In this document: piece after piece, positions 6,799 through 15,788 of the stretch
Layout of the letters: each line of letters opens with the position of its first letter
Numbering within the stretch: the first letter of the stretch is position 1
Assembly: GCA_018268775.1 (NCBI GenBank)
Contig: JAFDVV010000005.1
Coordinates: forward strand, 9,056-57,666
DNA: 48,611 nt
Direction: 5' to 3'
DNA from: Acidobacteriota bacterium
Lineage (GTDB): Bacteria; Acidobacteriota; Terriglobia; Terriglobales; Acidobacteriaceae
Notes under the pieces: generated by a model
What the model was told of the DNA's origin: nothing
The model's database searches: none
The model's input: the letters and a program-made list of their open reading frames with translations, nothing else
Program-made: the position numbers and the translations under genes

Positions 6799-9465
6799 TT
6801 ACCGCCGCTTGCCTTTGGCTCTTTTGTTACGCATTCGACTCTTTGCCTTGCCCTTCTTCGGCTTGCCTGAGCGGTCGGGGCTGGTGTGCATTGCGTCCTT
6901 CTCTTTCTTCGACCGTCGCAGGGAGCGCGGCGCTGCCGCGTTCTCGTACTCCTCGGGCATCAGCGCGAACTGAAGCCGCCGCGCCTGGCGATCAATGCGA
7001 TCCAGCAAGACGTGGACATGCTGGCCGATCCTGAAGACGCGCCCGTTGCGTCCGCCGACGATCGTGCGGTCGGTGTCGCGAAAGAAATACCGGTCGTCCT
7101 GAAGGCTCGCAATCGGCACCATGCCTTCAATGAATATCTCGTCAAGCTCAACGAAGAACCCGTACTTAGTGCATGAGAGGATGATGCCTTTGAAGTCCTC
7201 GCCTACGCGGTCCTGCATGAAGCGGATCTTCTTCCACTCGATCAGCTCGCGCTCGGCGTCGTCGGCCCGTCTTTCTGCCTGACTCGATTCAGCGGCAATC
7301 GCATTCAGCTCATCGTCGGCAAGAGGGCCTTGTTGCGGCGGTGTTTTTTGCGGAGGCTTCGCTTTCTCTCCCCAGGGCTGCGGCTCGTTACTCAGCACCG
7401 GGAATCCCTGCGGGTTCGCACCGGCCCGCAGCAAGTAACGCAGCAGACGATGGACGATCAGGTCGGGATAACGGCGAATCGGAGAGGTGAAGTGCGTGTA
7501 GCTGGGCGAGGCGAGCGCGAAGTGGCCGACGTTGGTTTCGCTGTAACGCGCCTGCTTCAGCGAGCGCAGCATCAGGTACGAGAGGATGCGCTCCTCCGGC
7601 TTGCCCTGAATCTTCGCCGTCAGCCGCTGATACATCTGCGGCGTCACAGGAATCGCGTCTGGAACCTCATGGGTCTGCAGTATTCGGCCGGAACGGCCTG
7701 CATCGCGCCGGTCGCCTTTTGTCTGCACGCGCTTGACGGGCAGGTTTGAGAAGCCAAGCGTGTAGCCGAACTGCGATGCGGTCTCCTCGAATTCGACGAT
7801 GCGCTTTGGATCGGGCGTCTCGTGGATGCGGTAGATGCCGGGGATTCCCTGCACTTCAATCCAGTGCGCGACGCACTCGTTGGCTGAGAGCATGAACTCT
7901 TCGATCAGCCGGTTCGACCATCCGCGCTCGGAGCGGACGATTGCCTTCATGTTGCCATCGGGGTCGAACTGCACTACAGGCTCCGGCAGATCGAAGTCGA
8001 TGGAGCCGCGCCGCTTCCGTTTCGCATTCAGGCGCAGCGCAAGCTCGTGCATGCGGTCGAACTCCGCAGAGAGTTGGCCGAACTCGGCGCGCGTCTGGGC
8101 ATCGCCGTCGAGAATGGCCTGCACCTGCGTATAGGTCATGCGGCGGGCGCTGCGGATGATACCCTCGCAGACCTCGAAGCCCACGATCTCGCCATTATGG
8201 TCGATCTCCATCAGGCAGCTCAGCACAAGCCGGTCTTCGTCGGGACGCAGGCTGCACATGCCGCTCGAAAGATCATTGGGCAGCATAGGAATCGCGCGAT
8301 CGGGAAAATAAACAGATGTCGCGCGCAGACGTGCTTCCAGATCGAGTGACGTTCCCGGAGTTACGTAGTGGCTGACGTCGGCGATGTGCACCTGCAACTG
8401 CCAGTTACCGTTCGCCAGCGGTTCGACATACACAGCGTCGTCGAAGTCGCGCGCCGTCTCGCCGTCGATGGTGACTATGGGCAGGCCGCGAAAGTCGCGG
8501 CGTCTCGCCAGATCATCTGGCGCTAGCGTCGCGACGGTCTGCTTCGCGGAGTCTGTCGCTTCGGCCAGCACGTTCGCAGGAAAGACATGCGGCAGATGAT
8601 GCTTGCGGATGACGATTTCAACGTCGACGCCAAACGCATCCGGCGGCCCGAGCACCTCAATCACGCGTCCACGCGCCGGACGGCCCGGTGAAGGAAAGCC
8701 GGTGATCTCGACGTCGACGGCGAGACCTTCCAGCGGAGTGAGCGGATTCTCTTCCGCTGTCCACTTTCGCTTCTGTACCTCGGCCTCTTCGCCGAGTACG
8801 CGATGCGGCGTGGCCGCAGCTTCAGGCACCACCTCGTCGCCTTCTGCAATGAGGATCGGCTGCGTCATGCGCTCGTCGAACGGCGTAACGTAGTTGCCTT
8901 TGGCCAGCGGAAGATCGTCCCACGGACTGCGGCGGTGCGACCGCGCGTAGTGAAAGATGCCCACCACAGTGGGGTTGCGCCGCGTGAGCACACGCGCGAC
9001 CCGGCCTGAACGGCGTCCGTCGCGTCCTCGCGGAGCCTCGTCGACCAGCACTTCATCGCCCTGCATCGCTCCGTTCAGCTCGTTGGGCGGAATGAAGAGG
9101 TCGTCGTCGCGGTTGCCGCTGCCGTTGGGACGAACGAACGCGTAGCCGTCGCGGTGCATGTCGATACGCCCGGCGATGAGGCGGTCGCGCGTGGGATGTT
9201 GATCAATTGCTGCATTGTTCGAGCGCGGCGTGCGTGCTGTCTTCGCCGGAACTGCGGAGGGAAGGCTCCAGTGGTCGCCGTCGATCTTGACCAGCGCGCC
9301 TCTCGCCGTGATGCGCGCCAACTGCTCGAGCAACAGACGGCGTTCGCGCCCGCCACCAAGGCCGAGTTCGCGGATGAGTTGCTTGTAACCGGCGCGTTGT
9401 GAGGCCGATCGTTCGATGCGCCCGATCAATTCGCGATCGGTGTATTTGTAAGGATGTCCGGACAT
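6799..9465 (-). CDS. rnr: Ribonuclease R
   Basis: Processive 3'-5' exoribonuclease of the RNB family, acting in mRNA and rRNA turnover. The 888 residues begin with a helical winged-helix-like region (about 1-75) and two cold-shock domains (RIDMHRDGYAFVRPNG and onward). The RNB core follows, marked by TIDGETARDFDDAVYVE with the metal-binding Asp cluster, HIADVSHYV and PNDLSSGMCSLRP. Next come FTSPIRRYPDLIVHRLL and a C-terminal S1 domain (GIILSCTKYGFFVELDE). The tail is very basic (KPKKGKAKSRMRNKRAKGKRR region), as in many RNase R proteins. A proline/glutamine-rich insertion before the S1 domain is unusual but small. It is convergent with the chitinase operon. Confidence 0.95.
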   Translation of the reverse strand: MSGHPYKYTDRELIGRIERSASQRAGYKQLIRELGLGGGRERRLLLEQLARITARGALVKIDGDHWSLPSAVPAKTARTPRSNNAAIDQHPTRDRLIAGRIDMHRDGYAFVRPNGSGNRDDDLFIPPNELNGAMQGDEVLVDEAPRGRDGRRSGRVARVLTRRNPTVVGIFHYARSHRRSPWDDLPLAKGNYVTPFDERMTQPILIAEGDEVVPEAAATPHRVLGEEAEVQKRKWTAEENPLTPLEGLAVDVEITGFPSPGRPARGRVIEVLGPPDAFGVDVEIVIRKHHLPHVFPANVLAEATDSAKQTVATLAPDDLARRRDFRGLPIVTIDGETARDFDDAVYVEPLANGNWQLQVHIADVSHYVTPGTSLDLEARLRATSVYFPDRAIPMLPNDLSSGMCSLRPDEDRLVLSCLMEIDHNGEIVGFEVCEGIIRSARRMTYTQVQAILDGDAQTRAEFGQLSAEFDRMHELALRLNAKRKRRGSIDFDLPEPVVQFDPDGNMKAIVRSERGWSNRLIEEFMLSANECVAHWIEVQGIPGIYRIHETPDPKRIVEFEETASQFGYTLGFSNLPVKRVQTKGDRRDAGRSGRILQTHEVPDAIPVTPQMYQRLTAKIQGKPEERILSYLMLRSLKQARYSETNVGHFALASPSYTHFTSPIRRYPDLIVHRLLRYLLRAGANPQGFPVLSNEPQPWGEKAKPPQKTPPQQGPLADDELNAIAAESSQAERRADDAERELIEWKKIRFMQDRVGEDFKGIILSCTKYGFFVELDEIFIEGMVPIASLQDDRYFFRDTDRTIVGGRNGRVFRIGQHVHVLLDRIDRQARRLQFALMPEEYENAAAPRSLRRSKKEKDAMHTSPDRSGKPKKGKAKSRMRNKRAKGKRR

Positions 9466-9529
9466 TTCATCAAGAATATCTCCTGGAGCTACCTTAGTGT
9501 CCGTCAGTCATGCAGCCGAAGCAACGCGA

Positions 9530-11137
9530 TCACTTCGATGTTAGAGAACCCAATGCTTTCTCCGTTGCAGGCCCGTCGGTCTTCAACTCCATCAGCCGGC
9601 TATTTTCATCGGACCAAATCGGCCTGTAGTGCGACTCCAGATATGGCTCAATGATCAGCGGCGCCGGGTCCAACTGCTTCACCGATGGAAAGACCCGTCT
9701 GACGGCAACATCCTGAAAATGCGTATTCCAAACAACATATTTGACCCGACGGGCCACCAAAACTTGCAGGGCCTCCTGGAATTGCGCAGGTGTGTTGTAG
9801 TGGTACATCAAAAAACTGTATCGGGTGGGATTTTTTGTTTCTGTCAGGAAGTAATAGATCGGGCAGTAGGGATAGGTGAATATCTCCTCGCCGGGATAGG
9901 TTTTCTGTTCAAGAACTCGAGCAAGCTTCTCCTCTCGAAACGTTGTGACTGCGCCGACCCTTGTCTTTAGAGGATGTGCAAACAGAAGAAAGAGCAGATT
10001 GTATCCGGCCAGGCATACGGCGCTGATGGTGAGAGCTTGCAGAACCTGCGTCGAGGATCGAACCGGCAATCTTTCCGCATAGTAGACAACCAGAATAATC
10101 AATAGCGGCGAACCGTAGATAAGGTGAATGATGTCCTTGCGATGGATCTCTGAAAACCATAGCGCCCATCCGCAGAGCCAGAAGAGGACCAAGTACGGCT
10201 GCCGAACCTTCTCCCTCAAAAAAATACCCAGGACCGGCAGAAGACCAGGAAGCACCGCGATCAGGAGATATGGAAGAAGCAGTACCGCCCCGATCGCAAA
10301 GCCGATGCCCGGCTTGAAGTGCCACGTATTCCAGTAGTAGGCGACGATGCCTCTCGCATAGGGCACTATGTTCACGGCATCGTAGTTCCTGTGTGGAAAC
10401 ACAAAGTTTGCGTAAACGAGATCGCGCAACGCACCATGCCAGACAAAATAGAGCATGACCAAGCCAGTCGCGACACAATAGCCTCCCACGCAAAACCCGA
10501 AGACGGATGTGGCAACAGGACGCTGTTGCCGTCTCTTCTCTATAAGAAGCCATGCCAATTGTGCAACGATTAGCAGCATTCCTTTCGGTTGCATAAAACA
10601 GGTCGTGAATCCAGCCAACAAGCCAGCAAAAAATATCCAGATGGAGACACGCCTCTCCAGCCACAGGCACGCACTCATCACACCTAGCAGCGCAAAGAAG
10701 TTGCTATCGATGTGGTGGCTGATCGTCGGCCATCCCCAGCAATAAGTTGCCATCAGCAATACAGGCGGAAGGGCTGCGTAGGGCCTGCATATCTTCCGCG
10801 TCAGGCAAAACATCAGTAACGCCGTGCCTAACGATGTAACGAACAAGCATATTCGTGTGGCCATGAACGTCACGCCGAAGAGCTTGAAGAACAAGGCTAG
10901 CCAGTAGAAAGTTCCCGGCCCCATGACTTCGAGGAAGTCTTTTGCAAAGACCTGGCCATTCACCACTCTTACAGCCCCGTCAATGAGAGTGCCTTCGTCG
11001 GTTCCGAGAACAAGCATTCTCATAAACGGAAGGATGTAGAGGCTAGCACAGAGCGCAAAAAACAATTCGCTCCGGTAGCGGCGAAAAAACGGCTGTTGCG
11101 CTTTGCTATCGATTTCGTTCTCAATGCAGGCATTCAT
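9530..11137 (-). CDS. Polytopic membrane protein, GT-C glycosyltransferase-like
   Basis: About 535 residues with some ten hydrophobic segments. The first extracytoplasmic loop reads LGTDEGTLIDGAVRVVNG, whose acidic residues resemble the catalytic Asp/Glu loop of GT-C enzymes that use polyprenyl-phosphate sugars. A C-terminal soluble part contains YPYCPIYYFLTET and VVWNTHFQ. I set the start at ATG 11137, 14 bases after the methyltransferase stop; the frame stays open to 11296, but the extra part overlaps that gene. It is the last gene of the operon with the GtrB-like transferase. That partner makes a role in transferring a lipid-linked sugar to an envelope glycan or protein plausible, but this is inference. 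Confidence 0.65.
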   Translation of the reverse strand: MNACIENEIDSKAQQPFFRRYRSELFFALCASLYILPFMRMLVLGTDEGTLIDGAVRVVNGQVFAKDFLEVMGPGTFYWLALFFKLFGVTFMATRICLFVTSLGTALLMFCLTRKICRPYAALPPVLLMATYCWGWPTISHHIDSNFFALLGVMSACLWLERRVSIWIFFAGLLAGFTTCFMQPKGMLLIVAQLAWLLIEKRRQQRPVATSVFGFCVGGYCVATGLVMLYFVWHGALRDLVYANFVFPHRNYDAVNIVPYARGIVAYYWNTWHFKPGIGFAIGAVLLLPYLLIAVLPGLLPVLGIFLREKVRQPYLVLFWLCGWALWFSEIHRKDIIHLIYGSPLLIILVVYYAERLPVRSSTQVLQALTISAVCLAGYNLLFLLFAHPLKTRVGAVTTFREEKLARVLEQKTYPGEEIFTYPYCPIYYFLTETKNPTRYSFLMYHYNTPAQFQEALQVLVARRVKYVVWNTHFQDVAVRRVFPSVKQLDPAPLIIEPYLESHYRPIWSDENSRLMELKTDGPATEKALGSLTSK

Positions 11138-11150
11138 TTGGCGGCTCCTG

Positions 11151-11960
11151 CTACGAGCTTGCTCGTCCGAGCAAAGCGTATTGGCCTCCAAGAGGAATTC
11201 CGGCGAAGGCCGACTCGACCAGGCCCCATCGCTCGAACAGCCTCTCGGGAAGCAGCAGGAAGTAATCAGTCGTAAACGAGCTGAAGCCGGCATCACGCAG
11301 TAAGGAGCGCGCGACTCGTGGTGTCAGCAGCTCAGCATCCGTGTCTACCGGACACCTTCGCACGATCGCTCGCGTAACCGGATTCCACGGGTTGTGCTCT
11401 ATAACGCAGCACAGGCCGCCGGGTTTCAGGACACGTCTTGTTTCACCAACCAGCCGCGCTCTCGCCTCTCCATGTACGTGGTGGAAGACACAGATTGCAG
11501 TCACAAAATCAACCGACGCCGTTTCGAACGGCAGATCGGCCGATGATATTTGTTGATAGACCTTGAAAGGCTCGCAAGCAGAGAGCATCGCGACGGAAGG
11601 GTCACAACCTTCCGACCGCGCGAAGTTACCTCCTGCGAGCCTGAGCAACTCTCCGCGACCGCATCCAACGTCGAGCCATCGCAACGCTCTTGCCTCTACT
11701 CCTGCGCGCTTCAGAAGGCGCTGCATAAGCATCCACTTCCTCTTATGGAAATAGAGTGGGTCCCGTGCAAAGCGCTCTCTTGCGGGATCGGCCAACAACT
11801 CGTCGTAGGCGGAGGCATAGCGATCGAACTCAGGATAGCTCTTGCCTTCCGCATCATGCCGCTTTCGATCCCCGGTAACAGGCAACTTCATCGCGAATCC
11901 GTTACCCCCGTACCCGGAAAAGCGGGACATCTTCGACCAGACGAGGCCCAGCCCCTTCAT
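11151..11960 (-). CDS. SAM-dependent class I methyltransferase
   Basis: Soluble methyltransferase of the UbiE/type-11 group. SAM motif I is WLDVGCGRGELLRLAGG; the acidic post-I position is EGCDPS, followed by FVTAICVFHHVHG and RRVLKPGGLCCVIEHNPWNP. The substrate is unknown. ATG 11960 would overlap the upstream glycosyltransferase by 59 bases. An internal ATG at 11891 (MKLPVTGDRK) lies 10 bases after that gene's stop and is an equally good or better start. The position between two glycan-transfer genes suggests methylation of a lipid-linked sugar or its lipid carrier, but nothing in the sequence proves this. Confidence 0.8.
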   Translation of the reverse strand: MKGLGLVWSKMSRFSGYGGNGFAMKLPVTGDRKRHDAEGKSYPEFDRYASAYDELLADPARERFARDPLYFHKRKWMLMQRLLKRAGVEARALRWLDVGCGRGELLRLAGGNFARSEGCDPSVAMLSACEPFKVYQQISSADLPFETASVDFVTAICVFHHVHGEARARLVGETRRVLKPGGLCCVIEHNPWNPVTRAIVRRCPVDTDAELLTPRVARSLLRDAGFSSFTTDYFLLLPERLFERWGLVESAFAGIPLGGQYALLGRASS

Positions 11961-12942
11961 CCACCACTTCAGTAACGTCGATGCTATCGAGAATAATGGC
12001 CCGCTCAGGAATGCGCGGTACCACAGAGATATTGCGTACGCTGGTCACGACATACAGAGGACGCTGTTTTGCTTCTTCGTAGGTCCTTGCCAGGTAATCG
12101 CCAATGCCTCCAAGCGCCAGCAGAATCATTCCCGAGAAGATGCATTCCAGACCGACAACAGAGGCCCATCCGGGTACAAGCTCCGATGTGAAAGCCGCCA
12201 GATAGAGTACATAGAACATGTAAAGAAATCCCGCGCAGCTCAGGACGCATCCGGCTCCGATGCTGATGCGCAGGGGCAGCGCCGAAAAAGATGAGATCGC
12301 GGTCCAGGCAAAACGCAACATCTTCAGCAGAGGATATTTCGTCTCCCCTGCCGCCCTGGCGTGACGTTCAAAAGGCAGTACGGCTTCCTTCATGCCTAGC
12401 CATGCCACCATGCCGCGCATATACCGGTGCTGCTCGCGGAGTGAACGTATCGCCATGACAGCGCGACGGCTGAAGAGCCGGAAGTCTCCTACGTCATTCG
12501 TCAATTGCTGTTTTGAGAGCCGGGACAACGCTCGGTAGAACAATGTCGCCGTCCAGCGCTTGAACGCGGTCTCAGCCTGACGGGAGACCCTCTGAGGAGA
12601 GACAACATCATATCCCTGCTCGTAGAGCGCGACCATGCGCGGCAGCAACTCTGGCGGGTCCTGAAGATCGGCATCCATCACAATGACGACGTCGCCATCG
12701 GCGAAGTCCAGACCGGCAGTGACGGCTGCCTGGTGTCCAAAGTTCCTCGTAAACCGGAGCACCTTGATACGCGGGTCGCTCAATGCAACAGAGGTGAGCA
12801 TCTCCGCAGTGTCGTCCCTGCTGCCATCGTCCACGAAGATGGCCTCCCATCGAAAGTCGCGCAGCGATTCGCGAAGCCGCGGAAGCAGGAGCGGCAGAGT
12901 TGCCGCCTCATTGAAGACCGGGATAACGAGAGAAAGCAGCAT
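11902..12942 (-). CDS. Family 2 glycosyltransferase, GtrB/DPM1-like with C-terminal membrane anchor
   Basis: Predicted polyprenyl-phosphate sugar synthase that moves a sugar from a nucleotide donor to a lipid carrier at the inner membrane. The GT2 fold shows SLVIPVFNEAATLPLLLPRL at residues 4-23, FVDDGSRDDT, and VIVMDADLQDPPELLPRM, which carries the metal-binding DAD. DVGDFRLFSRRAV follows as acceptor loop. Two hydrophobic hairpins (IGAGCVLSCAGFLYMFYVLY and VVGLECIFSGMILLALGGIG) anchor it, as in GtrB. First gene of a three-gene minus-strand unit that ends with a GT-C-like protein, the usual GtrB plus transferase arrangement. Confidence 0.88.
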   Translation of the reverse strand: MLLSLVIPVFNEAATLPLLLPRLRESLRDFRWEAIFVDDGSRDDTAEMLTSVALSDPRIKVLRFTRNFGHQAAVTAGLDFADGDVVIVMDADLQDPPELLPRMVALYEQGYDVVSPQRVSRQAETAFKRWTATLFYRALSRLSKQQLTNDVGDFRLFSRRAVMAIRSLREQHRYMRGMVAWLGMKEAVLPFERHARAAGETKYPLLKMLRFAWTAISSFSALPLRISIGAGCVLSCAGFLYMFYVLYLAAFTSELVPGWASVVGLECIFSGMILLALGGIGDYLARTYEEAKQRPLYVVTSVRNISVVPRIPERAIILDSIDVTEVVDEGAGPRLVEDVPLFRVRG

Positions 12943-12979
12943 AAAGATCTATCGCGGAACAGGCTATGCAGTGAAGAGG

Positions 12980-13007
12980 GGATGCATACCAGCACCGACA
13001 TGCATCC
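12980..13007 (-). terminator. Hairpin downstream of the pilin genes
   Basis: Inverted repeat GGATGCAT / ATGCATCC with a 12-base loop, about 47 bases after the second pilin stop and before the glycosyltransferase gene. No T-run follows on the minus strand, so termination is only possible; an mRNA-stabilising role for pilin transcripts is equally likely. Confidence 0.3.
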
Positions 13008-13053
13008 TGACACCGGAATAGGTTTTGGATTTCGACGTCTTCTACAACAACAA

Positions 13054-13251
13054 TTAGCTTGAATAGCTTGCAAGCTTGTTAGCAACGCTGCCAAAAGCAT
13101 TATTGATACCACTGGCTAGAGACTGCATACCCGCAGTTGCGGCCAAGGCTACCAATGCTACGACCAAGGCATACTCGATAAGATCCTGCCCCTCTTCATC
13201 CTGGATCAAGCTTTGAATTCCGATATAGAGTTCCCACATTTTCAACTTCAT
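13054..13251 (-). CDS. flp: Flp-type (type IVb) pilin, second copy
   Basis: Major-type pilin subunit of the Tad pilus, 65 residues. The prepilin site is EEG|QDLIEYALVVALVAL: cleavage after Gly leaves a mature N-terminus with the Glu at position 5 and adjacent Tyr that define Flp pilins. The hydrophobic helix is followed by a short tail ending in ANKLASYSS. The start is fixed by a strong GGAGG six bases before ATG 13251; the frame stays open to 13293 but has no such site. It is a close paralogue of the copy at 13359-13556, with strong DNA similarity between them. It probably lies on the same transcript, since I see no separate -24/-12 site. Confidence 0.92.
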   Translation of the reverse strand: MKLKMWELYIGIQSLIQDEEGQDLIEYALVVALVALAATAGMQSLASGINNAFGSVANKLASYSS

Positions 13252-13358
13252 TGCTTCCTCCCTGCTTAGCCGTCCCGTGAACACCCGATCCATGCAGAGA
13301 GGTACGCTAAGACGTGGCCCGATCGAAGCGCCCCTCTCATGGTGTGGCCTTGGTTGAC

Positions 13359-13556
13359 TTAGCTCGTATAGGTAGCCAACTTGTTAGCGACATTGCCAAA
13401 GGCATTATTGATGCCACCGGCCAGAGACTTCATACCTGCGGTCGCGGCAAGAGCTACCAATGCTACAACCAGGGCGTACTCGATCAGATCCTGCCCCTCT
13501 TCATTCTTCACAAAGTCTTGAATCTTGAGCGAAAGCATCCACAGTTTGTTCTTCAT
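13359..13556 (-). CDS. flp: Flp-type (type IVb) pilin, first copy
   Basis: Tad pilus subunit of 65 residues, the same length as its neighbour. The cytoplasmic leader MKNKLWMLSLKIQDFVKNEE ends at the prepilin peptidase site EEG|QDLIEY. The membrane helix ALVVALVALAATAG follows and the tail ends ANKLATYTS. ATG 13556 has GGAGGG seven bases upstream, which decides the start over the longer frame to 13583. A good sigma-54 promoter lies at 13618-13632, giving a predicted leader of about 50 bases. Most of the difference from the second copy is in the leader and tail, while the processing site is identical. Confidence 0.93.
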   Translation of the reverse strand: MKNKLWMLSLKIQDFVKNEEGQDLIEYALVVALVALAATAGMKSLAGGINNAFGNVANKLATYTS

Positions 13557-13617
13557 AAACAACCCTCCCAGGTTTTCATTCACAATTCCAGTCGCTGACT
13601 GGTCGACTATTCAGGTA

Positions 13618-13632
13618 GCAAGTCGGATGCCA
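13618..13632 (-). promoter_or_regulatory. Sigma-54 (-24/-12) promoter of the pilin genes
   Basis: Read on the minus strand: TGGCAT-N5-TTGC, with GG and GC at the spacing required by RpoN. The predicted start is near 13606, about 50 bases before pilin ATG 13556. It matches the consensus TGGCAC-N5-TTGC at nine of ten defined positions. Confidence 0.72.
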
Positions 13633-13778
13633 CATCCACTGCTAGCTGTAACTGTTTGAAAGCCATCTTGTTACAACGTTTGAGCAAGAACAGCCGCTTC
13701 ATTGATGGAAACTGGCGTGTACAAAGTGTGGGGCAGGTGTTGCGAGGCGTATACAATTCACCAGTCGATCACCGGTAT

Positions 13779-14207
13779 TTACAGCTTGCCTTCAAGCGAG
13801 TGGACGGTAAATTCAAGCTCGTCGCCATTCCGGGTCCCAGCCCTACGCGCTGCGCCAGCCGTCAGTTCAATCACTGAACAGGCCGAGAGGCAGGCCGAGA
13901 ACCTTCGCGCAGGTACCGAGTGCCGGATCTTTTTGACGCGTTTGTTGCGATCCATGTAGACCAGGTCTATCGGAAACTGCATGCCAAACGTATGCACCGC
14001 CTCGCAGGGGACGATCCAGAGACCTTCGCCCGCGGACAGGGTCTTTCGTCCCAGCAGACCCTTGCGGCGACTGGCCGCATCGCCAGCAACCTCTACACAA
14101 CGGGCGAGTTCTGTCTGCCTGGTCCGGTTGACGATCGTGAATCGAACGCATGGCTCAGTACAGCGATGCCTCAAAAAGAGGGCCTTCAACCAGTGTGCAA
14201 GGGACAT
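13779..14207 (-). CDS. DUF192 family protein (Tad-associated, copy 1)
   Basis: Small beta-rich DUF192 protein of 142 aa, molecular role unknown. Typical family pieces are ASRRKGLLGRKTLSAGEGLWI (shown as two parts around LLGRK), then VHTFGMQFPIDLVYMDRN and KIRHSVPARRFS, ending with VIELTAGAARRAG and GDELEF. No clear signal peptide is seen. ATG 14207 has GAGGAA at good spacing, 15 bases after the CpaC stop, so it is the third gene of the cpaB-cpaC unit. A second DUF192 gene lies in the other Tad operon, which suggests a pilus-related role, by context only. Confidence 0.85.
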   Translation of the reverse strand: MSLAHWLKALFLRHRCTEPCVRFTIVNRTRQTELARCVEVAGDAASRRKGLLGRKTLSAGEGLWIVPCEAVHTFGMQFPIDLVYMDRNKRVKKIRHSVPARRFSACLSACSVIELTAGAARRAGTRNGDELEFTVHSLEGKL

Positions 14208-14222
14208 CGTATTCCTCGGCCG

Positions 14223-15788
14223 TTAGCGTGTTGGACCTGAAGATGCCGCTCCTGCGTTACCCACCGCACCCGAGGGCCCGTATGAGCTATCGATCACCAA
14301 TGGCGTCTCCGGCTGCATACTGCGAACCAGCTTCTCCACCGAGACAGTCTGAGGTGCGGGAGTCTGCGCCGCAGCAGTTCCAGCGGGGTTGCTCAGCGGT
14401 GCCGCAGTGTTGGCCGGAAGGAACTTGTCGGGGAATTTGACGTCAGGCGCTGCTACTCCTGCAGGAATCGGATTGACGATCTCGGGTGTCACAAGGACGA
14501 TCAACTCCGTGTTCGTATGATTGACATTCATGGAATGGAACAGCTTGCCCAGGATTGGAACATCGCCGATATATGGGATCTTCGAGAGGCTCTTCGTCTC
14601 GCGATTGTCCAGCAGACCTCCTATAACAAAGCTCTGCCCCTCGTTCAGCTCAACCTCGGTGTTGACCTTTCGTGTCGTCAGTGCCGGCACGGTAAATCCC
14701 GAGATAGTTACGCCATCGACGAAATCAAGCGCACTTACCTCCGGCGCCACCTGCAAACGGATCGTTCCCCGAGGAGTGATTGTGGGAATGAAATTCAGAC
14801 GGACACCATACTCCTTGAACTGAATCGTTACGGCACCGGTCCCACCGCCGGTAACACCCTGGACGACTGGATAAGGATACTGACCGCCAGCCAGGAAGCT
14901 GCCCTGTTTGCCGTTTGTGGTCAACAAGTTCGGTTCTGCAAGTACCTGCAACACACCATCAGTCTGCAAGGCCTGAATGGTCGCCCCAAGGTTGATGTCG
15001 GGTCGCAGCAGGAAGATATTCAACAGGCTCGTTACGTTGAAGACCGAGGTTGCAGACGTTCCAGTTCCCCCTGTCCCTCCTGATGTAGAGGTCGAGGAGG
15101 ACAGCGAAGGAGGAGAGAATTGCTGTGTTGTCACGGTGCCGATCGTATTCGCGGCTCCAGTGCTGAAGACATTCAGCCCAAGCGACTTGCCGCGTGTGCG
15201 GTCGACACTGGCAAAACGTACCTTCAGTAGAATCTGCGGTTCAGGCGGCGGAACATTGACGTACAGCAGATTGACCACCTTGCCGGCTGTTGATGCAATC
15301 TGCGTAGCGCGGTCAGAGCTTTCGAGGTCCTTCACCGTGCCCCGGAGAAAGACATTGCCTCCTTCGGCAGAGACCCGCAATGGTTGCCCTGGAAACTCAG
15401 TTCTGAGCTCGCGGCGCAGCGCATCGAGACGGTCCCCCGAGACCCCGGCGTTGGCGTGAACCCTGACATTGAAAAACTGCCTGCCTCCCCCTGCCTGCCA
15501 CACAATGAGGGTTGTCTCACCGGGGGCCTTGCCATTGACCATCACCTCAGACGTGCTGACGGCCGTCGCCTCGGCAATATCTGAAGCGCCGATCGCCACA
15601 CGTTCCACCTGGCGAGACGAGTCAACCAGCACGGACTTGCCCACGGCCAACACAAGATCGTTGGCGGCATCCTGCACCGATGCCTGCGGGAATGCGCCCG
15701 GCGTCTGGGCATGAAGCGAACCCGCTGCGAAGACCACCCAGCACAAGCAACACATTGAACCCGATGAGAACCCCAGTCGCACTCGCAC
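14223..15788 (-). CDS. cpaC: Tad pilus outer-membrane secretin (CpaC/RcpA)
   Basis: Forms the outer-membrane channel for the Flp pilus. The 521 residues start with a signal peptide (CCLCWVVFAAGSLHAQ) and the N-terminal pilus assembly domain NDLVLAVGKSVLVDSS. A BON-like stretch follows (LRVSAEGGNVFLRGTVKDLE), then the secretin core: LLRPDINLGATIQALQTDG, VLAEPNLLTTNGKQGSFLAG, GVRLNFIPTITPRGTIRLQV and IPYIGDVPILGKLFHS. The C-terminus is Ala/Pro rich. The start is GTG at 15788, immediately after the TAA of cpaB, so translation is probably coupled. It has no separate promoter that I can see; the sigma-54 site before cpaB should serve it. Confidence 0.94.
   Translation of the reverse strand: MRVRLGFSSGSMCCLCWVVFAAGSLHAQTPGAFPQASVQDAANDLVLAVGKSVLVDSSRQVERVAIGASDIAEATAVSTSEVMVNGKAPGETTLIVWQAGGGRQFFNVRVHANAGVSGDRLDALRRELRTEFPGQPLRVSAEGGNVFLRGTVKDLESSDRATQIASTAGKVVNLLYVNVPPPEPQILLKVRFASVDRTRGKSLGLNVFSTGAANTIGTVTTQQFSPPSLSSSTSTSGGTGGTGTSATSVFNVTSLLNIFLLRPDINLGATIQALQTDGVLQVLAEPNLLTTNGKQGSFLAGGQYPYPVVQGVTGGGTGAVTIQFKEYGVRLNFIPTITPRGTIRLQVAPEVSALDFVDGVTISGFTVPALTTRKVNTEVELNEGQSFVIGGLLDNRETKSLSKIPYIGDVPILGKLFHSMNVNHTNTELIVLVTPEIVNPIPAGVAAPDVKFPDKFLPANTAAPLSNPAGTAAAQTPAPQTVSVEKLVRSMQPETPLVIDSSYGPSGAVGNAGAASSGPTR

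Noticed and set aside
5369..6973. 534-codon plus-strand open frame overlapping the chitinase end and acyltransferase
   Set aside because: Its product is Arg/His-rich without domain or membrane pattern, while the other frame (5502-6713) gives a clear membrane enzyme. It is a high-GC shadow.
13054..13556. Tandem pilin genes read as a mobile or phase-variable repeat
   Set aside because: The similarity is limited to the coding parts and both copies have intact starts and ribosome sites, so ordinary gene duplication explains it.
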